DNA of 64,000 nucleotides from Altererythrobacter sp. C41 (GTDB taxonomy: Bacteria; Pseudomonadota; Alphaproteobacteria; Sphingomonadales; Sphingomonadaceae). A model generated the notes under the pieces. That model was not told the origin of the DNA. It was given only the letters and a program-made list of their open reading frames with translations, and searched no databases. This document shows positions 61,337 through 64,000 of this stretch, piece after piece. The stretch is from the NCBI RefSeq assembly GCF_016803135.1, contig NZ_JAEVFE010000004.1, positions 198,501 to 262,500 of the forward strand, given 5' to 3'. Numbering within the stretch: the first letter of the stretch is position 1; every line of letters starts with the position of its first letter. Both the position numbers and the translations under genes were made by a program.

Positions 61337-61364
61337 AATCCGAAGTTCATCCAGACTTCGAATT
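61337..61364 (-). terminator. Stem-loop downstream of tRNA-Gln
   Basis: AATCCGAAGT (61337-61346) and ACTTCGAATT (61355-61364) form a 10-pair stem with one G-U pair on the minus-strand RNA and an eight-base loop. It lies eight bases after the tRNA CCA end. There is no strong U run, so it may be a terminator or a processing site. Confidence 0.45.
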
Positions 61365-61371
61365 CCGCGGT

Positions 61372-61446
61372 TGGCTGGGGCGGCAGGATTCGAACCTGCG
61401 AATGCCGGTACCAAAAACCGGTGCCTTACCACTTGGCGACGCCCCA
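61372..61446 (-). tRNA. tRNA-Gln (anticodon TTG), CCA encoded
   Basis: The minus-strand sequence folds as a cloverleaf: acceptor TGGGGCG pairs with CGCCCCA, the anticodon stem CCGGT/ACCGG encloses the loop TTTTGGT with anticodon TTG (reads CAA), and the T arm has GCAGG-TTCGAAT-CCTGC. The discriminator is G and the CCA end is encoded. Total 75 bases with CCA. It lies between hutC and the yghU-like gene. Confidence 0.95.
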
Positions 61447-61494
61447 GCAGCGCGGGCCCCTATAGCGGTTTGATCCGCCAGGGGAAGGGGGCGA

Positions 61495-62340
61495 TCAGAG
61501 CTTCTTGCCGTCGAAATCGGCGGCCGAGTGGCGCTCGCGCAGTTGCTCGTCTTCCTCGCCCCAGGTCTTGTTGACCAGGCGGCCGCGGCGGACGGCCGGA
61601 CGCTCGGCGATTTGGCGGACCCAGCGATCGACGTGCTCGTATTCGTGGATCGAGAGGAACTGGCGCGCCTCGCCGTAGATGCCGCCGAGGACGAAGGGGG
61701 AGAGCCAGGGCCACGTCGCGATGTCGGCGATAGTGTAGTCCTTTCCGCCCAGATACTCGCTCTGCGCCAGGCGCTGGTTGGCGACGTCGAACAGCCGCTT
61801 GGTTTCCATCGCGTAGCGGTTGATCGGATACTCGTATTTCTCCGGCGCATAGGCATAGAAATGACCGAAGCCGCCGCCGATGAACGGGGCGCTGCCGACC
61901 TGCCAGAACAGCCAGCTCAGCACTTCGGCACGGGTGCGGTCGGTGGGGAGCAGGGCGCCGAACTTCTCTGCCAGGTGCATCAGGATCGCGCCGCTTTCGA
62001 ACACGCGCACCGGCTCCGGCCCGCTGCGGTCGAGCAGGGCGGGGATCTTGCTGTTGGGGTTCACGCCGACGAAGCCGCTGGTGAACTGGTCGCCGTCCGA
62101 GATCTCGATGGTCCAGGCGTCGTATTCCGCGGCGTGACCTGCCTCGAGCAATTCCTCGAGCATGACGCCGGCCTTCACCCCGTTGGGCGTGGCGAGCGAG
62201 TAGAGCTGGAACGGATGCTCGCCGACCGGCAGATCGCGCTCCTCGCGCGCACCGGCGGTCGGGCGGTTGATGCCGGCGAACTTCCCGCCGTTCTCGGTAT
62301 AGGTCCAGACTTCGGGCGGGATGTAGGTCGGATCGGCCAT
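61495..62340 (-). CDS. yghU: Glutathione-dependent disulfide-bond oxidoreductase (YghU-like GST)
   Basis: A 281-residue protein of the glutathione S-transferase superfamily, close in length to E. coli YghU (288). PVGEHPFQLYSLATPNGVK begins the thioredoxin-like domain, NPNSKIPALLD gives the cis-proline loop, and VFESGAILMHLAEKFG the glutathione gamma-glutamyl site. GSAPFIGGGFGHFY is distinctive of YghU/YfcG-type enzymes, which reduce disulfides with two glutathiones. It is divergent from the topoisomerase gene. The ATG at 62340 gives the expected N-terminus; longer frames run into the opposite gene. Confidence 0.93.
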   Translation of the reverse strand: MADPTYIPPEVWTYTENGGKFAGINRPTAGAREERDLPVGEHPFQLYSLATPNGVKAGVMLEELLEAGHAAEYDAWTIEISDGDQFTSGFVGVNPNSKIPALLDRSGPEPVRVFESGAILMHLAEKFGALLPTDRTRAEVLSWLFWQVGSAPFIGGGFGHFYAYAPEKYEYPINRYAMETKRLFDVANQRLAQSEYLGGKDYTIADIATWPWLSPFVLGGIYGEARQFLSIHEYEHVDRWVRQIAERPAVRRGRLVNKTWGEEDEQLRERHSAADFDGKKL

Positions 62341-62424
62341 CGCGGGCTCCCTGTTTGTGCGTCGAGCACACGAAATGGGTCGGGACGCCCGGAACCGCAA
62401 GCGGGAAGCGCGGTTCCTTGTCCC

Positions 62425-63438
62425 ATGGCCACCCGCGCGCCCAAGCTCATCTATGTCGACGACGAGCTGCCGGGCATCACCCGCAAGCGGGCGGGGAAGG
62501 GCTGGGCCTACTACGACGTGCATGGCAAGCTGATCCGCGACCCCGCAGAGCGCAAGCGCCTGAACGCGGTCGCCCTGCCGCCCGCCTATACCGATGCCTG
62601 GTTCTGCCCCGCGCCGAACGGCCATATCCTGGCGACCGGGACCGATGCGAAGGGACGCAAGCAGTATCGCTATCACCCGGATTTCCGAACGGCTCGCGAG
62701 GGAGAGAAATTCGACGGCTGCCTCGTTTTCGGCAATCTCCTCCCGCTGGTGCGGAAGCGCGTCGAGGAGGACCTCTCCGGCCGCACGCTCACCCGGGAGC
62801 ACGCGATCGCGAGCGTCGTGCGCCTGCTCGATCTCGGTGCGATGCGGATCGGGAACGAGGGCTATGCCAAGGCGAACCGCAGCTACGGTGCGACCACGCT
62901 GCGCCAACGCCATGCGGAGGTGACCGGGCGGACCCTGCGGCTGCGCTACAAGGGCAAATCGGGCAAGCTGCGCGAGGTCTCGCTGACCGACGGCGCCCTG
63001 GCGCGCGTCGTGCGCATGATGCAGGATCTGCCCGGGCAGCACGTGTTCCAGTACATCGATGACGAGGGCGACCTGCACGCGGTCGGTTCGCAGGATGTGA
63101 ACCAGTACTTGTGCGAGACCATGGGCGAGCATTTCACCGCCAAGAACTTCCGTACCTGGCACGCGAGCGTGCTCGGATTCCAGATGCTGGCCGAAGCGTC
63201 GGAACGGCTGCCGCTCAAGGCCATGCTCGACGTCGTCGCGGAGCATCTCGGCAACACGCCTGCGGTGACGCGCAAGAGCTATGTCCACCCGGCCGTGATC
63301 GATCTGGTGGAACGGCAGGAGGAGTGGCGCGCCACCCTGCGGCTGCCGCGCGCGACCCAGTGGCTGACCCGCGAGGAACGGGGGCTGATCGAATTGCTCG
63401 AGCAGGCGCCCGGCGCCGAGGAGTTGCTTGCCGCGTGA
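62425..63438 (+). CDS. DNA topoisomerase IB
   Basis: A 337-residue poxvirus-type topoisomerase that relaxes supercoils by a 3'-phosphotyrosine step. An N-terminal domain (about 1-85) precedes the catalytic domain. GNEGYAKANRSYGATTL has a catalytic arginine; YKGKSGK holds the catalytic lysine; FRTWHAS the second arginine and histidine; TRKSYVHP has the nucleophile Tyr286. This small enzyme is frequent in alphaproteobacteria. The start at 62425 fits the family; the frame extends upstream through the opposite yghU gene. It overlaps cinA by four bases (GTGA). Confidence 0.95.
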   Translation: MATRAPKLIYVDDELPGITRKRAGKGWAYYDVHGKLIRDPAERKRLNAVALPPAYTDAWFCPAPNGHILATGTDAKGRKQYRYHPDFRTAREGEKFDGCLVFGNLLPLVRKRVEEDLSGRTLTREHAIASVVRLLDLGAMRIGNEGYAKANRSYGATTLRQRHAEVTGRTLRLRYKGKSGKLREVSLTDGALARVVRMMQDLPGQHVFQYIDDEGDLHAVGSQDVNQYLCETMGEHFTAKNFRTWHASVLGFQMLAEASERLPLKAMLDVVAEHLGNTPAVTRKSYVHPAVIDLVERQEEWRATLRLPRATQWLTREERGLIELLEQAPGAEELLAA

Positions 63439-63950
63439 CGAAGACCGAAACCCTGGACCCGATCCTGCCCGAAGACCTGTCGGAAAAGGCCTGCGCCGTG
63501 CTCGAACGCGCAGCCGAACGCGAGATTCCGCTGATAACGGCGGAGAGCTGCACCGGTGGCATGCTCGCGGCGCTGCTGACCGACGTGCCGGGGTGCAGCC
63601 ATATCTTCGAGCGCGGCTTCGTCGTCTATTCGGACGATGCCAAGTGCGACCTGCTGGGGGTTGACCGCGGCGACCTGGAGCGGTGCGGGGCGGTGAGCCG
63701 CGAGATCGCGGTCGCTATGGTGAAGGGCGCGCTCGACCGCTCGCGCAAGGGCATCGGTGTGGCGATCACCGGCTTCGCGGGGCCGGGCGACGACGATGAC
63801 GAGGAAGGCCTGGTCCACTTCGCCTGCGGTGCTCACGGCGGGGAGATCGCGCACCGCGAGGAGCACTTCGGTGCGATCGGTCGCGACGGCGTGCGCATCG
63901 CCGCGCTTGCAGTCGCGCTGGACATGGTGGACAATGCGCTTCGCGCATGA
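63435..63950 (+). CDS. CinA family protein, nicotinamide-nucleotide amidohydrolase domain
   Basis: A 171-residue protein with only the C-terminal CinA (PncC) domain. LITAESCTGGMLAALLTDVPG (about residues 34-54) and the later VAITGFAGP are the conserved active-site blocks of NMN deamidases, which recycle nicotinamide mononucleotide in NAD metabolism. The start is GTG at 63435 overlapping the topoisomerase stop. The next gene, overlapping by four bases, looks like NAD+ synthetase, so a role in pyridine-nucleotide salvage fits the context. Confidence 0.93.
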   Translation: MTKTETLDPILPEDLSEKACAVLERAAEREIPLITAESCTGGMLAALLTDVPGCSHIFERGFVVYSDDAKCDLLGVDRGDLERCGAVSREIAVAMVKGALDRSRKGIGVAITGFAGPGDDDDEEGLVHFACGAHGGEIAHREEHFGAIGRDGVRIAALAVALDMVDNALRA

Positions 63951-64000
63951 CCGACCATACCGATCACCCGTTCTTCGACCGCCGCACCCACGGGTTCGTG
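63947..64000 (+). CDS. Start of a gene, probably NAD+ synthetase (3' truncated)
   Basis: Only 18 codons are visible before the window ends: ATG at 63947 overlaps the cinA stop (ATGA) and the frame reads MTDHTDHPFFDRRTHGFV. HPF...HGFV resembles the beginning of glutamine-dependent NAD+ synthetases of sphingomonads, and the coupling to an NMN amidohydrolase supports this. The fragment is too short to be sure. Confidence 0.5.
   Translation, partial: MTDHTDHPFFDRRTHGFV

Noticed and set aside
1-64000. CRISPR arrays, insertion sequences, integrases, prophage or attachment sites
   Set aside because: No regularly spaced repeats, transposase or integrase motifs, or duplicated tRNA ends were seen; the single tRNA is followed by ordinary genes.

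Overview
This is a 64 kb stretch of high-GC chromosomal DNA, almost fully coding, with no rRNA operon, transposase, phage gene or CRISPR array. It points to an alphaproteobacterium of the order Sphingomonadales (Sphingomonadaceae or Erythrobacteraceae). The reasons are three very large TonB-dependent receptors (two of the Xanthomonas/Caulobacter type), a tryptophan-halogenase-like gene beside a sugar-type receptor, an ECF41 sigma factor, and many GTGA/ATGA start-stop overlaps. The order is an inference from gene content; no 16S gene is present.

Layout. 1-11,683: a beta-glucan utilisation locus. It holds two MFS transporters (the first cut by the window edge), a flavin-dependent halogenase-like protein, a TonB-dependent receptor, a LacI regulator and a GH3-GH16 fusion glycosidase. 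Two CG-centred operator candidates lie in the divergent promoter region. 11,687-14,482: an arylamine N-acetyltransferase/FMN reductase pair, then an ECF41 sigma factor with its AhpD-like partner and a good match to the ECF41 promoter. 14,727-21,530: an RND efflux operon (adaptor, pump, outer-membrane lipoprotein) with an upstream TetR gene and two matching operator candidates. 21,580-23,608: an Rrf2 regulator, a CPYC flavoprotein and a methyltransferase. 23,711-26,729: bioF-bioD-bioA. 26,730-29,243: DUF488, an Fe-S-type uracil-DNA glycosylase and a divergent Nramp transporter.

29,281-34,581: a secreted protein with an HExxHxxGxxH motif, divergent from a signalling trio (OmpR-type regulator, LysM-FecR protein, CHASE2 histidine kinase). 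34,526-40,578: a lipoprotein, then a phosphoester-scavenging set (PhoA-type phosphatase, PI-PLC-like phospholipase, TonB receptor). 40,870-44,475: DUF5996, HxlR regulator, two pirins and a GNAT protein. 44,637-53,823: a cell-surface-signalling cluster (ECF sigma factor, FecR anti-sigma factor, STN-containing TonB receptor) followed on the same strand by three exported hydrolases: an MBL-fold protein, a calcineurin-like phosphoesterase and PhoD. A half-conserved PHO box precedes it. 53,895-61,273: a complete histidine degradation regulon (hutI-H-G-U divergent from hutF-C) with a HutC-type operator. 61,372-63,950: tRNA-Gln, a YghU-like glutathione protein, topoisomerase IB and CinA. At the right edge is the start of what is probably NAD+ synthetase.

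Main theme: uptake of polymeric or phosphorylated organic matter through TonB receptors paired with exported hydrolases. The most notable items are the GH3-GH16 fusion, the two phosphoester loci, the signalling trio beside the HExxHxxGxxH protein, and the Nramp homologue without the DPGN motif.
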